Assembly (NCBI GenBank): GCA_038087015.1
Contig: JASBNA010000003.1
Span: 1 to 64,000 of the forward strand
Direction of reading: 5' to 3'
Source of the DNA: Cerrena zonata
Lineage: Eukaryota > Basidiomycota > Agaricomycetes > Polyporales > Cerrenaceae
DNA length: 64,000 nucleotides
Positions 36,442 to 48,900 of the stretch are shown here, one piece after another. The position numbers and the translations under genes were made by a program. Under the pieces are notes generated by a model that saw only the letters and a list, made by a program, of their open reading frames with translations, did not search any database and had not been told where the DNA came from. Each line of letters opens with the position of its first letter. The stretch's first letter is position 1.

Positions 36442-37150
36442 ATACTATGGGGTGTCACCGCTCGTAATAGACCCCCAAACGTAATTCGCGATCTTCCGCT
36501 GGACACAACACTCTGATGGCTTCGGAAAAATAGAGGCACATTCTAGACTACCTGAGATACATATATTTGAATTTTTGCGCGGAAGAAAGTAGTATTACAC
36601 TTTGAATGTGCAAAGTAGTGGAATTCTGGTCACCTTGTCGAGGTACTGATGCTTAGATTCAATCCGATCCACAAGGTATTAAAATACCAAATACCGTCAT
36701 TAAGCTTTTCTACCATAAAGCTCTACTCACATGTAATTTTTACTGCTCAAATGTTGTTGTGGATGCTTAAAGTCAGTGTTTCGACGAAGTGAGTGTGACA
36801 AGCCTCAGCCACATTGTGGCACAACGTGATGGCACTTCATACTCCGCAATGTGCAAGGACGCTCATCGAATTGAATACTGGTCTCCGGCAGAGCGGAGTC
36901 TCAATCTGCCGATGTGACAGATCGTGACCATTGTATTACGATTGCTGAACTTTTCATCATTTCTTGACTTCATCCTCCGAAAGTTTCTCCGTAGACCCAA
37001 CCACCCTATCATTCGTCTCGGAGATTTCTGTAACATATAGCCAAGACATAATTGCACATAAATTCCTATTTTCGTAGAGAACCATCCACCCAATACTCAT
37101 ACACAAACGGATTACTGAAAAGTATTACGAGCGGTGACACCCCATAGTAT
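36442..37150. mobile_element. MITE-like element 2, perfect 28-bp inverted repeats
   Basis: Arms 36442-36469 and 37123-37150 are perfect reverse complements (outer end ATACTATGGGGTGTCACCGC). With a TA duplication the repeat proper starts CTATGGGGTG. The element is about 709 bp and has no supported coding frame. The repeat sequence is unrelated to element 1, so it belongs to another family. It lies directly upstream of the GPI13 promoter region. Confidence 0.7.
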
Positions 37151-37481
37151 CATGAGCCTATGTGAGAGCGATATGTTCCTGTAGAACTGAATTATGTTAG
37201 TTCGCGTTCATCATCCTCTTAGACCTCCCACTTACCTACCACTTAGGGACCACTAGCCAAGACGTTTTGTGTATACAAGTTGCATGAACCTTTGACGTCT
37301 CGACAGCAAAGTCTTCGAGTTCTTCGCTTAAGCGTCTATATTCAAAGCCCGATGGTCATCGCGTACGTCTCTGCTAACTTGAACTTGGTTCAGTGCGGCC
37401 TCTATTAGAGAACGACTGTCTTTTCAAACTAGAGACTCTGTACTGACCCTAGGCATACATAAAGCTTGTCGGCATCTCAAA

Positions 37482-40400
37482 ATGCGGTTCCAAGGATCAA
37501 CGTATATCCTTTACTGGCTTCTCACCATCCATGTTATAGGAATCTGGCTATTTGTCCGCGGTTTTCTTCTTACTCGACTCGCGCTCTCTGAAGTCAACTC
37601 TTGTGACCCATCTGCGGAAACATGCTCATTACCTCCCTCATACAATCGCGCCGTAGTCATAATTATTGACTCCCTACGTTTCGATTTCATCTCCCCTAAT
37701 CCTCCAGTCCCTCCCTCGTCATACTACCATCATGTCCTGAAAGCACCTGCAGAGCTCTCAAAGTCATACCCGGATCGATCCACTATTCTCTGTGCATTCT
37801 CTGACCCGACGACAACGACTTCACAGCGAATAAAGGGAATCACTACAGGTTCTCTGCCGACCTTCGTTGAGATGGGATACAACTTCGGTGCACCCTCTGT
37901 TTTGGAGGATTCTCTAATACGACAACTCCATTCATTGGGGAAACGCGTGAGTCGATCCTCATTCATACGTAACGAAACAATCATAAGATGACTTCCAGCA
38001 AATAGATAGCTTTTACTGGCGACGGCACTTGGACTTCGGCCTTTCCAACATTTTTAGATCCCAACATCACATTCCCTTACAGCGCATTTAATCTTCTGGA
38101 TCTTCATACAGTGGATGAGAGAGTCATAAAAAAGCTGTTCCCTCTCTTACGCGAACCCTCAGAGTCTTGGGACTTCATGATCGCTCATTTCCTCGGAGTG
38201 GACCACATAGGACATCAACTAGGGCCTAACACTCCAACCATGCAATCGAAACTCAAACAAATGGACGACGTGATCCGTGGTGTCGTTGACCTATTGGATG
38301 ACGACACTTTACTCATTCTTCTCGGTGATCATGGTATGGACAAGAAAGGTGATCACGGAGGTGACGGTGAGCTCGAAACCTCCTCTGGGTTGTGGTTCTA
38401 TAGCAAGTCACGTCCGCTAGTCGACCTGAAAGTAGAGATCCCTACGCCCCTTCTGATCAATCGTACTTTTCCTGAAGCGGAGGTGGCTCATCGTTTTGTA
38501 CAACAAATTGACTTGGTGCCCACGTTGTCGCTGCTCCTTGGCCTTCCTATCCCGTTTAACAACTTGGGTACTGTCATACCAGAACTCTTCTGGGGAGAGG
38601 CCTTACTCGAACAAGCATTACAGATCAATGGTGCTCAAATCAAACGCTATCTCGATACTTACCGTTCCAGCCCCGCCGGAGGAGAATTGGACACGGAGTG
38701 GGATAGAGTTGAGAGTTCCTGGGCGGCTGCGATCTCTGGAAATATGACTTCCTCGTCTATGAGCATGTTCACCCGATATGCCTTGGACGTATGTCGGATG
38801 ATGTGGGCACAATTCAACGTTAGTCTCATGACACTAGGTTTGACAATATTGCTGTCAGGTACGGTCGCTACTTTCGCTGTTTACGATTCGCTAGGCCGAA
38901 TTGTGCAATGGGAGCCGTGGTTGGACTCAGTACAAAGGCTAGCTTTAAGGTGGTCTTTGATCGGTGGTGCCTCCGGTCTCGTTATCGCCTTCCCGGCACG
39001 AGTCTTCGTAAAGGACATCAATATTGTCGACTACGTCTTATTCAGTACCGCACTCGCTTCATCGGTCCAAGTCATTAGAAACAGTCTTCCCTTACATCAT
39101 ATCAAGAACATCGACTACTCCTCATTACCACTTCCACTCATCTTGCACGTCCTTTTATTCACGTCCAGCCCGTATACGTCTTGGGAAGATCACATCATCC
39201 CCTACCTTATGTTGACGTCTCTCATTCCGCTCGTTCTGGCAGGCTTTTCAGCCCCTACACAGTACCTCCGAAAGCGAATCTTATTGTTTTCGCTGCTCTT
39301 TGCGATATGTGTTCGTCTCATTGCGACCAGCACCGTGTGTCGTGAGGAGCAGGAACCGTACTGTCAAGTTACCTTCTTCTCCGGGCCTACGATCACTACT
39401 CCCCCAGACGTCATTCTTTGCATCGTGGTACCTATATCAACTACTTTACCATGGATCATCCGACAATACCTCAAGATCTCCAGGTCGGATAAAGGTCTAG
39501 CAACCGTCCTGCTGTCTACAGCTTTCCGCGGAGCCTTCATATCCTCCTCCTTCGTGTGGATATTGGAGTGGATTGAGACAAGCGAGCTCTTTGGCGCATC
39601 GTGGTCTGATAGCTTGCGTACAACACGCATAATCCTTGCGTGGTTGTGTGTGGTCTTTATGCCCATAATTGTCTTGCTCCTTTGGTGGATATCCACCAGA
39701 GCCGAAACCAACAAATTCAGAGTACCTCAAAAAGATGAACTTTCTATCATCGGATATGCAAACACACTCCACTCTTCGTATCTGATCTTTTGGCTGATAA
39801 CGTTCAGCTTGGTCTTTGCAACAAGCCAACTTAGTGCTCAAGTCGTACTTAGCCTGACAGCTATTGCATTGCTATCATTCCTGGAGGTGATCGATAGCGT
39901 CCGGGCTGTTCGAGCATTGAATCTTGCATTCGTTTCCACCAAACCTTCCAGCGTTCTCGCGCAAATCCAAGGAACTCAACGTACACGTCCGTCAATCAAT
40001 CTCAGGTTTTCCGAAATCACTCCCATTGCTCTATTAGGGCTACAGGCATTTTACGGGACCGGACACCAGCCAGTCATTTCCACCATTCAGTGGAAATCCG
40101 CCTTCTTACTCACATCAACCTTAACATACCCGTTTTCTCCAATCTTGGTCATCATCAATACCTTCGGTCCCGTCTTCGTTTTCGCTCTCGCAGCCCCCCT
40201 GATAGCCTTTTGGAACGCTCCGCCTCTCTCATATCATTCGTCCAATATTCAGAACGCCACGCTCCGAGCAGGTCTTGGCATATCTCTCTACTACATGACT
40301 CTGTTGTTGGGTAGTGCGACCAGCTCAGCTTTCCTTAGACGTCATCTCATGGTGTGGCCAGTGTTTGCACCGCGTTTTATGCTGGCAGCAGCGTCGTTGA

Positions 40401-40522
40401 TCACTGTCGACTTCGCTGTGGTCATAGGATTTGGGATCGGATATGGAAGGATCAAGAAGTCTTTCGGGAGAGCATTAGGGACGTTACCCGCTGCGAACGG
40501 GGGAGACGCAGAACAAGAGTAA
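37482..40522 (+). CDS. GPI13: GPI ethanolamine phosphate transferase 3 (PIG-O/Gpi13)
   Basis: Exon 1 is 37482-37946 and exon 2 is 38006-40522, with a 59-nt intron, giving 993 residues. The enzyme adds ethanolamine phosphate to the third mannose of the GPI anchor precursor in the ER membrane, the group later joined to the protein. An N-terminal membrane helix (LYWLLTIHVIGIWLFVRG) precedes a lumenal alkaline-phosphatase-like domain: VVIIIDSLRFDF, TTSQRIKGITTGSLPTFVE, FTGDGTWTSAFP, DLHTVDERV, HFLGVDHIGHQLGP and GDHGMDKKGDHGGDGE hold the metal and catalytic residues. About a dozen membrane helices follow from residue 420 on. The TTTSQRIKG and DLHTVD words favour Gpi13 over the sister enzymes Gpi7 and Mcd4. 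This appears to be the only working copy in the window, and two relics flank it. Confidence 0.93.
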
Positions 40523-41326
40523 ATTGACTCGATCTCGAGAATGGATACTCTTCCCTTCTACTCGTGGTCGTCTGCTCCTTCCTCAATATCTCAAAGGGAC
40601 TCGATATTTACCCCTCAGTCTCAGTATCGTTATATGATATGGTTGTTCGTGCTTCTTACTGCATTTTCAACGAATTGCCATTCTACACGAATCGTTTCTT
40701 CGTCCTGTCCTACGTCACTTCTGGTCATGCTCCGAGAAATGGCGCCTTCTATTTCTGCTTGTCGAATGTTAATGGGATGCTGCATGCTCGTTCTGTACCT
40801 TGTACGTAAGGCTAGTATCCCAATATGAAATCTTACTCGGAGCGGGAACAGAGGACGTCAACTACAATTGAAAAAGAGGTAAGTCTACTTCTAAATCATG
40901 TTCTCTGTGCGACGTCCAAGCTGACACATTGCTTGACAGCTTAACGGAAGTTCCTCGGAACGCCTGCTCTGATACTCATAGATTATAGCGAAACACGTCC
41001 TTGGTGGCAGTCTGAGGATGTGATACACCCAACTCCTTCGAACAGCGAACACTATGACTAGGTTCTGGCGACGTACTGTCATATACTGAAGCTCTTTGAA
41101 CGTTGAGCAATAAATCATTTCTTACGTATACGTTTAGTGCTCAAGCTTCGCTGACAGCAGTGCGCTATAGAACCTTGATCTCAATGGGTGGCCGATGCCG
41201 CATGTTCTCATGGCAGATTCACATCCCCACTGTCTTAAATATTGTACCCCCATCTCAACCGTTCAAAGTTCATCGTTCCGCTCTACGGCGAGGCTTCACA
41301 TCGCATCTTCTCTATCAAGCTCTCTT
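40523..41326. other. 3' flank of GPI13 and upstream of family A gene
   Basis: A 95-codon frame at 40541-40828 starts 18 bases after the GPI13 stop and looks like 3' UTR. No gene is supported. Confidence 0.45.
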
Positions 41327-42306
41327 ATGGCCCGCAATCGTCGTAAACAAGCCAGGAAATCAACACCTGCATATACAAGTGGGAATTGCGGTGTCTTGTT
41401 CCCATTGTTGGCTAACGAAGGCACCTTATTCATTCTGACCTGCTCCGAGGTCGTTCCAACCCCGGGCTCAAGATGCCCAAAACACGAAGAAGAATACCAC
41501 GAGTCGATCAGGACGTATACATACTGGGCAGAGATAGGAGACGCTCTTGCTAATCCTGCTTCCATCTCTTCAGGGGCTGTGAAGAAACTTTATAGCCCGG
41601 ACGAGGTGGAGGCGAGGTTGAAATTAGTCCAAGACTACAAAGTGGCCCTTGTACAAGAGCTTGCAGGGCGTGCTAAGCACTTCAAGATATTCTTCTACAA
41701 TAATGCTAACGGTCTGCCATTCTATGTGACAATGTCTTCTGTGTAGACTACTAAAATATGCTACATAGGCGGGGTCACACACAAGACTCGCATTGACAGT
41801 CTACTGCGCAAACTAGAGGAAACGGATAAATTGGAAGACAAACTCTTAAAGCGTCTCGTGGAAATACTGAAGGTGAATAGGATTGATCGTGGTACGTATT
41901 CAAGCTTCATCTTCATCACCTTATGTTCATAATGTATACAGGCTCTTCTCGCATTGTTTTCAGAGGAGCAAGAGGTATGTACTGATACAATATTACTACT
42001 CGTTCTTTCGAAATTGTTTGCACTCTTCAGACACGAACACCTTTTGGGACAGCCACTCTAAATACACATATGGAGGTATGTCATGCAAGATTTGCCTATT
42101 ATCAATACCTTCTGACCTACTTCACAGCACCTACATTCTCTCAATTTTCATTTCGCCGAATCATAGAATGGCTTTCGCTCAGCAAGCTCTTCATATTGTC
42201 AACCCTATTCGTGTTATACAGTACCGGGATTATCAGACCATTTAGTTATTCAGAAATCGTTGGACTTGTTTGTCTTGTTGCGTTGTCCCTGTTTTTTAAC
42301 TTTTGA
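41327..42306 (+). CDS. Family A protein (intact second member)
   Basis: Exons 41327-41711, 41769-41891, 41964-41974 (11 nt) and 42031-42306 join in phase to about 264 residues starting MARNRRKQARKS. The head shows C-x17-C-x10-C-x2-H-x3-Y, ending SRCPKHEEEY, the same order as the gene at 5521-6549. A helical charged middle (SPDEVEARLKLVQDYKVALV; LLRKLEETDKLEDKLLKRL) follows. The C-terminus has two hydrophobic segments, LFILSTLFVLYSTGII and IVGLVCLVALSLFFNF, ending at the stop. The donor of intron 1 (GTCTGC) is weak and the 11-nt exon is inferred only from phase, so details may be off. Function unknown; membrane attachment is inferred from the tail. Confidence 0.62.
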
Positions 42307-42889
42307 TCGCATGAAAACTCCTTGCCTAGACTTCCGGCTTGTGCTGCTGTAGATGGCATACTTCATTATAAGACGATACTTCAATACAGAATCTTCTCCT
42401 TAGAATTTTATCCATCAAGGAAAATAATCAAACCCAATTGTTGTTGTCGTTAACAAAATCCTACATTTCATTTACAAGGAAAAGTAGTACCAAGCCCTGT
42501 AAAGTCAGACTACGAAGAAAATTGGTGCATACAATGGTATGAGACGAAAATATTCATGCTCACGGAGGAACATCTCTACGAAGACATAACGGTACAAAGA
42601 GATAAGTAGATCTTACAACTTTGGGCAGAACTTATGGATCAATGCAATCCGTGGGCTGATAGAGGTATGAAGAAGTCTGCACAATCCATTTACCCAACTT
42701 AACAATAGGTGTGTTCTGATGTATGATACAAGATGGTCATTGGAAGATATTATTACGGAATTGACAAGTTCTTGATAGCCGAACGTTCTCAGGAACCGTC
42801 AAGAAGGCAATGAAGTCGATCGCGCATGATAACAAATTCATGTATCCGAGTCTTTCAGTGTCTCCTCGTTCTTTCCCCTACGTATCCCA
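42307..42889. other. Intergenic upstream of DUF6535 copy 2
   Basis: No gene seen; presumed promoter of the next gene. Confidence 0.45.
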
Positions 42890-45274
42890 ATGTCTTCATC
42901 ATCTAGCAGTCGGCGCAGAAGATCCAGAGCCTCTAATCGTTCGAGCACGTCCGACTCGGACGGGGCTTCAAACTCGCAAAAACATAGCAACGAAGTACCA
43001 GTCGTTGAGCAATCGGAGGATAAATATGAACATTCACAACCCAACATAGACTCGGAGTACCTTGCTCAAGATGTCGATAACTTATCGTCTCTTGGATCCA
43101 TGCCCCCTTCCGATTCGCACACGGAGGCGATTGAGGGCAATGCAGTCACAGTTGGTGCTCAAGGTGCTATACACATGCCAGTCTCCCACTGGCAGAGCCA
43201 GACGGTAGGACGGTCTCCTCCTGACGATAAGGTATGCCTCTTTCTCTGCGTTGCGTCGTCGAACTGCTAAGAAAGTTATACGCGAATATAGGATGGGTTT
43301 CCAAATACCGAAGATAAAGTACACCGGGTCAAGATTGAGTCTGACCGCACTGGCTGGGGCCGACTTTCTGATCTAATTGGTCAGTATGATCGACATCGAG
43401 TGGAGGATGTTAAGGAGGATATTGATACGCTCCTTGTGTTTGTGCGTACCGTCATCCCTGCCCATTGATGTTTGTACTGATATCGATTCCTCCCCCACAA
43501 AGGCTGGTCTATTCTCAGCAGTGATCACTGCGTTCATTATTGAGTCATACAAGAGTTTACAGCAACAGCCCGAAGACACCACTAACAAGATTTTACTCCA
43601 GCTCTCAGCCCAGCTCGCCAGTCTCACGCTTTCCGGGAATTTCGTGAACTCGACCGTTCCATTATTCACTTCTCCGCCATTCGTCCCTGCTAGGTTCTCT
43701 GTCGTAATCAATACAATGTGGTTATTGAGTCTCGTTGTTGCCCTTATCACCGCGTCCCTCGGAATTCTCGTCAAGCAGTGGCTACATGAGCTCATGGCAC
43801 ACGATACCCAGGATCCTCGTCAACAAGTCAAGATCCGCTTCTTCCGCGAGGTTGGCGTACAGCGATGGCAGGTCTTCGAGATTGCTGCTGCCCTTCCACT
43901 GCTTCTCCAATTCGCCCTCCTCTTGTTCTTCATCGGTCTCAGTGCATTCCTCCATGATTTGAACCCGGTCGTCACATGGGTCGTAACAGGAGTCATGATT
44001 TTATGGCTCTTCTTCTACCTATTCGCGACGTTTACCCCAGTGTTCTCATCTCAGTGCCCGTACAAAACTCCCATGCTGAAGGGCTTCCTTCACCAGGTTC
44101 GGGTTGGGAGCCTTGCCCGACTAAGCTCTCTAGGCAGCGTATTGTATAACCATATACCCACAACATGGCCGACAATTAAACAGAGGTGCAAAGGCCTATG
44201 TGACTCGCTAAATACCTGGTCAACTGTTTGGATGGCTCACGAAGAGACTGAAGTCTGCGATAATGGCACCTGGGATCTGTCTACCATAATCTGCTCACAA
44301 GAGCTTCTTCGAGGGGAGCAGCTTGATGAAACGATTGCGGATTGTTTCAGGTACTGCGATGTACGGTCATTGTTAGACTGTTTTAAGCATCTTTCCCAGG
44401 GTGTAGGCCCGGATGTTCAAGGGGTACTTCCATTTATCCCTCGGGGATTGATTGTTCCAGAATTCGATCTCTTCAGGTTGCTCATGGGCACTCTGGTCAC
44501 TCCCTCCGATAGTATTGTCGCTCTTTCACGATGGTACATCACATCAACCTATGCCCTAGTGAAATCATACGATCCACTCGCGAGCCGTCCCATCCCGCGA
44601 ACCTCACTACCGATCCTCACACGGCTCTTAAATGAAAACCAAACATCTGCCGTTTTTTCAATCCTCACCATGTTTTCCGTAAGGTATTATAGCCTGGAGA
44701 ACCATCCCGGAGACTTTGGCTACCTATTCCCACTCGTATCTGATGTTGAGAGACAAAGACTTAGCATCGGCATCGGTAAGTTCTCGCGCAGCTTATTCAT
44801 TTATACAGGTATTAAAGCGACCTCACAGGAGAACAATTTATCTCCAATCTGGTCGGTGCAACCAGTGCTATCTGTCATAGCCTACGGAACCAATCACAGA
44901 CAGGCTCTGACGTAGACATAAGTGGCATCCTTTGGCGAATTAATCGTACTCGTAGCGATTCCGATCTTGCCATTCCGATCGACCCGATTGCACTCATCTC
45001 TACTTTCGCCTACGTATTATACACGCTCACTCTTCTGGCTGTGAGACAGGAACATCGGGAAATTCTTGTCGGAGTGATGGGAGACCTTGCCAACATCGTC
45101 ACTGATACCGATGGGTCTTCCTGGTCCTACTCTCGCAAACAATGTGTTATATACACACATTCATACTTTCATGAAATGGATCTTGTCGATGAACACCTTG
45201 TGCCGAAGTTAGGAAATTTAATTTGTACATGGAGGCCAGAGTTTGGTCCTAATATACCTTCGTGGGACCATTAG
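42890..45274 (+). CDS. DUF6535 membrane protein (copy 2)
   Basis: Exons 42890-43231, 43292-43441, 43503-44775 and 44829-45274 give about 736 residues. The start MSSSSSSRRRRSRASNRSS opens an Arg/Ser-rich tail. The conserved KIESDRTGWGRLSDLIGQYD segment follows, then the four membrane helices (AGLFSAVITAFIIESYK; INTMWLLSLVVALITASLG; LPLLLQFALLLFFIGLSAFL; VVTWVVTGVMILWLFFYLF) and SSQCPYKTPMLKG. Exon 2 is exactly 150 nt, as in every complete copy here. The 3' flank (to about 45400) resembles that of copy 5, and these two may be closest relatives. The role of the variable C-terminal half is unknown. Confidence 0.9.
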
Positions 45275-45599
45275 TGTACTTGACGCTGTAAAAACCCGTT
45301 GAAATAGTATCTTGTACTGATCTTAATGAATAGGTTGTGCAACATGCTGGTTCTCCCAGCTAGTTGTCCATATTCCAGCCGAAACAGTCAATCATGTCAG
45401 TGTAGGGTGAATATCAGGTATTTGGGCCTCCGTACAAGGAAACAAGACAACAGATAGCTCGATTTCTAGCAATAGACAGTCCTCAATAAGTTCAGATGTC
45501 ACACTTAAACAGTAAATAAGAGACGTAGACATCTCAAGTCAGTTCCTTTCCAAAATTATTAGGACTAATCATCGACCCACAAAGACTCGTCGTTGATAG
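45275..45599. other. 3' flank of DUF6535 copy 2
   Basis: 45330-45400 resembles 63085-63130 downstream of copy 5 (GTCCATATTCCA block). No gene. Confidence 0.45.
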
Positions 45600-45894
45600 A
45601 GAGAGGTGATTCATTGTGGTATGTATATACCTGATAAAGGTTTCCGGACATTACTCTGAGCAAGTATAACAAAGGGAAAAAGAGCACAAATAAGGGAATA
45701 ACTAACAGAATGTTGCTCGGTACAAAAGAAGGATATATAAGTTCAGACATGGCACTACAACGCCATGGTTTTCAATACAATCTCAGGAGCATTAGTTACC
45801 GTCAAGTCTAAAGAGGAGAGTTCCGTAGCCGAGTTGATCACTAGAAAACATTCGTGAGTAGAAATTCCACCAAATACTACGCATGCGCAACTCA

Positions 45895-47584
45895 CTATCC
45901 TCCCGAGTTGCCACCAGCAGAGCCCACACCATTCTCAGCACCGCCGGTGTTATTCAAGACATGGTCGCGCATAGCACCAGTCCAAGACGCATTCAGACCC
46001 TTCACACCATCGTAGTGAGCATAGAGAACTGTGTCAACAGGTGATTAGCATAATTCTGGACGGCCGGCGGATAGAGAAGCTCAACGTACGTTCCCATACG
46101 GGGCGGATAATTCCACGAGAACCCGCCGAGATTGTGCTAATGTTTCCCCAGGCACGGGTCACATAAGGAGTGAAGGGAACGTCAAATCCAAGATTGTACT
46201 TCGCCATGTATTCAGAACTAACGCAGGCCTGATCAGCTGCTGGTCAGAATAGCATGCTAAGGAGGCTTACCCAGCGAGAATCCGGCTGTTGGAATAGCCA
46301 AATAGATCAAGGCCTTGGTTCCAAGCAGTCTGTGCGATGGCACCCAACAATGCGTAGTCCAATGTAGCGTGTCCCTGATCACGGCCAGACTCGCTGGTTT
46401 GCCCGAGCTCCTTACCACTTCCTTCCTCGATGTGGATAAATCTAATTCACAAATGAGGTACTGTATCGAGCTGAGATAGAGATAGACACAGACGGAATGG
46501 TATGGTTGATGCTGCCCTGTCCGGGACCGTTGTAGAAATAATCCGTTGCATAGTCGTACATTGTCTGGTTATCCGTGAGAACTGGGGGCGAAGGAGTTAG
46601 AAAAATGTTTTGTAATCTTTAAGATCACCCTTGGCGTACCTCCAATAGCTTGTATTCCAGCAACATTGCAAAGATCCCAATTAGCCCAATAATGCTATTC
46701 GAAACCGTCAGTCATTAAAAACAAAGGAAAGAGATTGATCTTACAAGGACATCGGTAGGCCACACGACCTGAGAATCAAACATGTCAGCGTAAGCAAACG
46801 TGGTCCATATAGAAAGCAACCTACTCCATTTTGACCGTTATGCTGAGAGAAATATGCCATATAATAATTAATAAACAATTGATAAACAGCTAAAAGAAAA
46901 GGCCATACGTTCGTTAGGAAATCAAGGCTGACAGGGTAGAATACGTTAACCATCATCGTCTTGAATGCTTGGAAACTGGCGGCAGGCCAGCCGGAGTATC
47001 CTCGCATGATTTCCGCGGCATTTGCGAATTCGTAGCCGTAGAGGCCAGCAGCGAGGAACCTGTCGGCATCGCCATTGACCTGTGTCAGGGTGGTCGCCCA
47101 GGCGTCCAATATTTTGACCGCGGCGTCGGCGTAGCTTGTGTCGTCGGTGAGTTTCCACTGGATAGCCTAGACAATGATAGAGCTGGTTGATGGACGAAGT
47201 CATTGGAGAGAATAATTTAGGGCCTCACTTGAGTGTAGGCTGATGCGATATCGTTATACAAATCTCCGTAGTTTTGAGTCTCGGATCCTCCACGGTATAC
47301 AATGGGATGGGGACCACGAATCTACATGGAAGGGATACCATGAGCAACGAATCGACTTTCAAAACCAGCACGAATATGACATTTACCGCGTAAGAAGTTT
47401 GGGCGAGCCATAGTCCATGGAAGGTATCCCAGGCAGACGTCCATGGCTGCGCCCCAGCAGAGATCTTGCCACGGATACGTTCAAAGTCAGCGTTGGTATG
47501 GAGCAAGCCAGGATGGACGAACGCCGCTGTGGATGCAGACACAGCCCAGCCGGCCAAGAAAGCAAAGGAAGCAGAGAGTCTCAT
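45895..47584 (-). CDS. Secreted alginate-lyase-like polysaccharide lyase (copy 2)
   Basis: It has the same ten-exon plan as the gene at 33147-34825: first exon 198 nt (47584-47387), the 18-nt HNGQNG exon and the 24-nt VVWPTDVL exon. All junctions checked keep the frame. The signal peptide is MRLSASFAFLAGWAVSASTA. The conserved family words (HPGLLHTNADFERIR, HYWANWDLCN, GSGKELGQTSESGRDQGH, RAWGNIS) are all present. Differences from copy 1 are scattered conservative changes, for example DASRG to AGSRG and SMTAF to STAAF. Introns differ more than exons, which suggests selection on the protein. Both copies therefore look functional and exported. Confidence 0.87.
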
Positions 47585-47829
47585 AGTATCCGACAGTCAC
47601 TGTAGTCGGAAAAATTGTAAGATATTGACTTTGAAAAGGTGTGGGTCGCCTTACCTTCAAAAGAGATGAATGACAAGGTCAAGACGAACCAGACGAATTT
47701 TGCGAACATATTTATGTGGTCCTGAAACAGCAGTCGGTGCGGGTTTTCCGGTTTACACGGGATTTACAAAACGGTTGCACAGGGGACAAGGTTAAACATT
47801 TGAATCAACGAACTCCTCGGGACGAGGAG

Positions 47830-48900
47830 CTGGTTCGTCGTTTTGTATAACAAAAGCGACTTGGTACCCACGCTATTGCTTCTTCCCGGTATTTCTCTCC
47901 CGTTTGACAACTTGGGTACTGTCATACAGACCTATCATGAGGTAGCCGATTAATGGTGTTGAAATCAAATGCTGCCTCGTACCGTTCCAGTCCTGCCGGG
48001 CTCGGAGGAGAAGGATAAAATTGAAAGTTCCTGGACGGCAGTATGAATATGAGCTCCTCGTCTATGAGCGTGTTCACCTGATATGTTTTAGAGGTGATGT
48101 GACACGGCAGCATTCAATGTTAAGCTCGTGATGCTACCAGGCTTGATGATGTTGCTGGTAGATACAGTCGCTAGTTTGGCTGTTTACGATTTGTCAGGCT
48201 AAATCGTGCAATGAGGTCCGTGGTTAGACTCCGTGAAAAGCTTGCTTTACAGTGGGTCTAAGTGGCCGCTTTGAAATCAATATCAGTGACCATGTAAGCT
48301 TATTTCAAGTCGGAACCACACGCACCATCTCCATTCAATTTCATCGTCTATAGAAGCAGTGTTTCCCTACGTCACACCAATAGTATAACCCTACATACCT
48401 CTCATTCGCATCTTGCACGGACTCTCATCCGTGTCCGGTCCGCATATGTCTTAGGGTGGTCACATCGTCCTGCACCTCATGTTGAAATCTCTCGCTCCGA
48501 GTCTTAGTACATATACAGGCACCTTCGCAATACATATGTGCTCGTATGATTGCGATCAGCACCGTGTGCAGAAGATCAAGAATCATACTGCTAGGTCACA
48601 TTCTACGACTGGTCTAGCAGCCGTTTTTCCTGTCTACGGCTTTTTGTGGAGCCTTCATATCTTCCTTCTTCGTGTAGATACTGTAATGGAGACAGGAAAT
48701 CAGCCAGTCATCTCAACCATTGAATGGAAATTCACGTCGACGTACCTGTTTTCTCCCATCTTAGTCATCATTAATACCTTCGGTCCCATCTTCCTTTTGT
48801 TTTCTACAGCTCGGAACACCATGTTCTGAGCAGGTCTCTACATGACATAACTCTGTCGTTGGATAGCCGACTAGCCTAGTTCTCCTAAGACGTCAGGAAA
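47830..48900 (+). pseudogene. GPI13 relic 2
   Basis: Blocks align in order with the intact gene: 47830-47935 with 38478-38585, 47970-48090 with 38657-38780, 48140-48240 with 38840-38940, 48480-48600 with 39210-39370, 48610-48680 with 39495-39565, 48700-48840 with 40062-40265. About 0.5 kb corresponding to 39565-40060 is missing and stops are frequent. The 5' part with the catalytic motifs is absent. The remaining part encodes mostly membrane helices, so no enzyme can be made. Confidence 0.78.

Larger units (their letters stand above)
45600..48900. repeat. Duplicated block, copy 2: lyase gene plus GPI13 relic
   Basis: Second copy of the block at 32880-35345, in the same orientation, with an intact lyase and a longer but internally deleted GPI13 relic. 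The two copies lie about 12.8 kb apart with the working GPI13 between them. Confidence 0.75.

Noticed and set aside
40541..40828. 95-codon frame directly after GPI13
   Set aside because: Starts 18 bases after the stop codon and has no domain; 3' UTR is the simpler reading.
43373..43795. Minus-strand frames within the DUF6535 genes (also near 26141, 54574, 61364)
   Set aside because: They recur at the same place in every copy because the sense strand is conserved; they are antisense shadows.
47830..48900. Idea that the GPI13 relics are processed (retro) copies
   Set aside because: Neither relic covers the single GPI13 intron, so there is no intron evidence, and both lie inside blocks that also contain an intron-bearing lyase gene; segmental duplication fits better.
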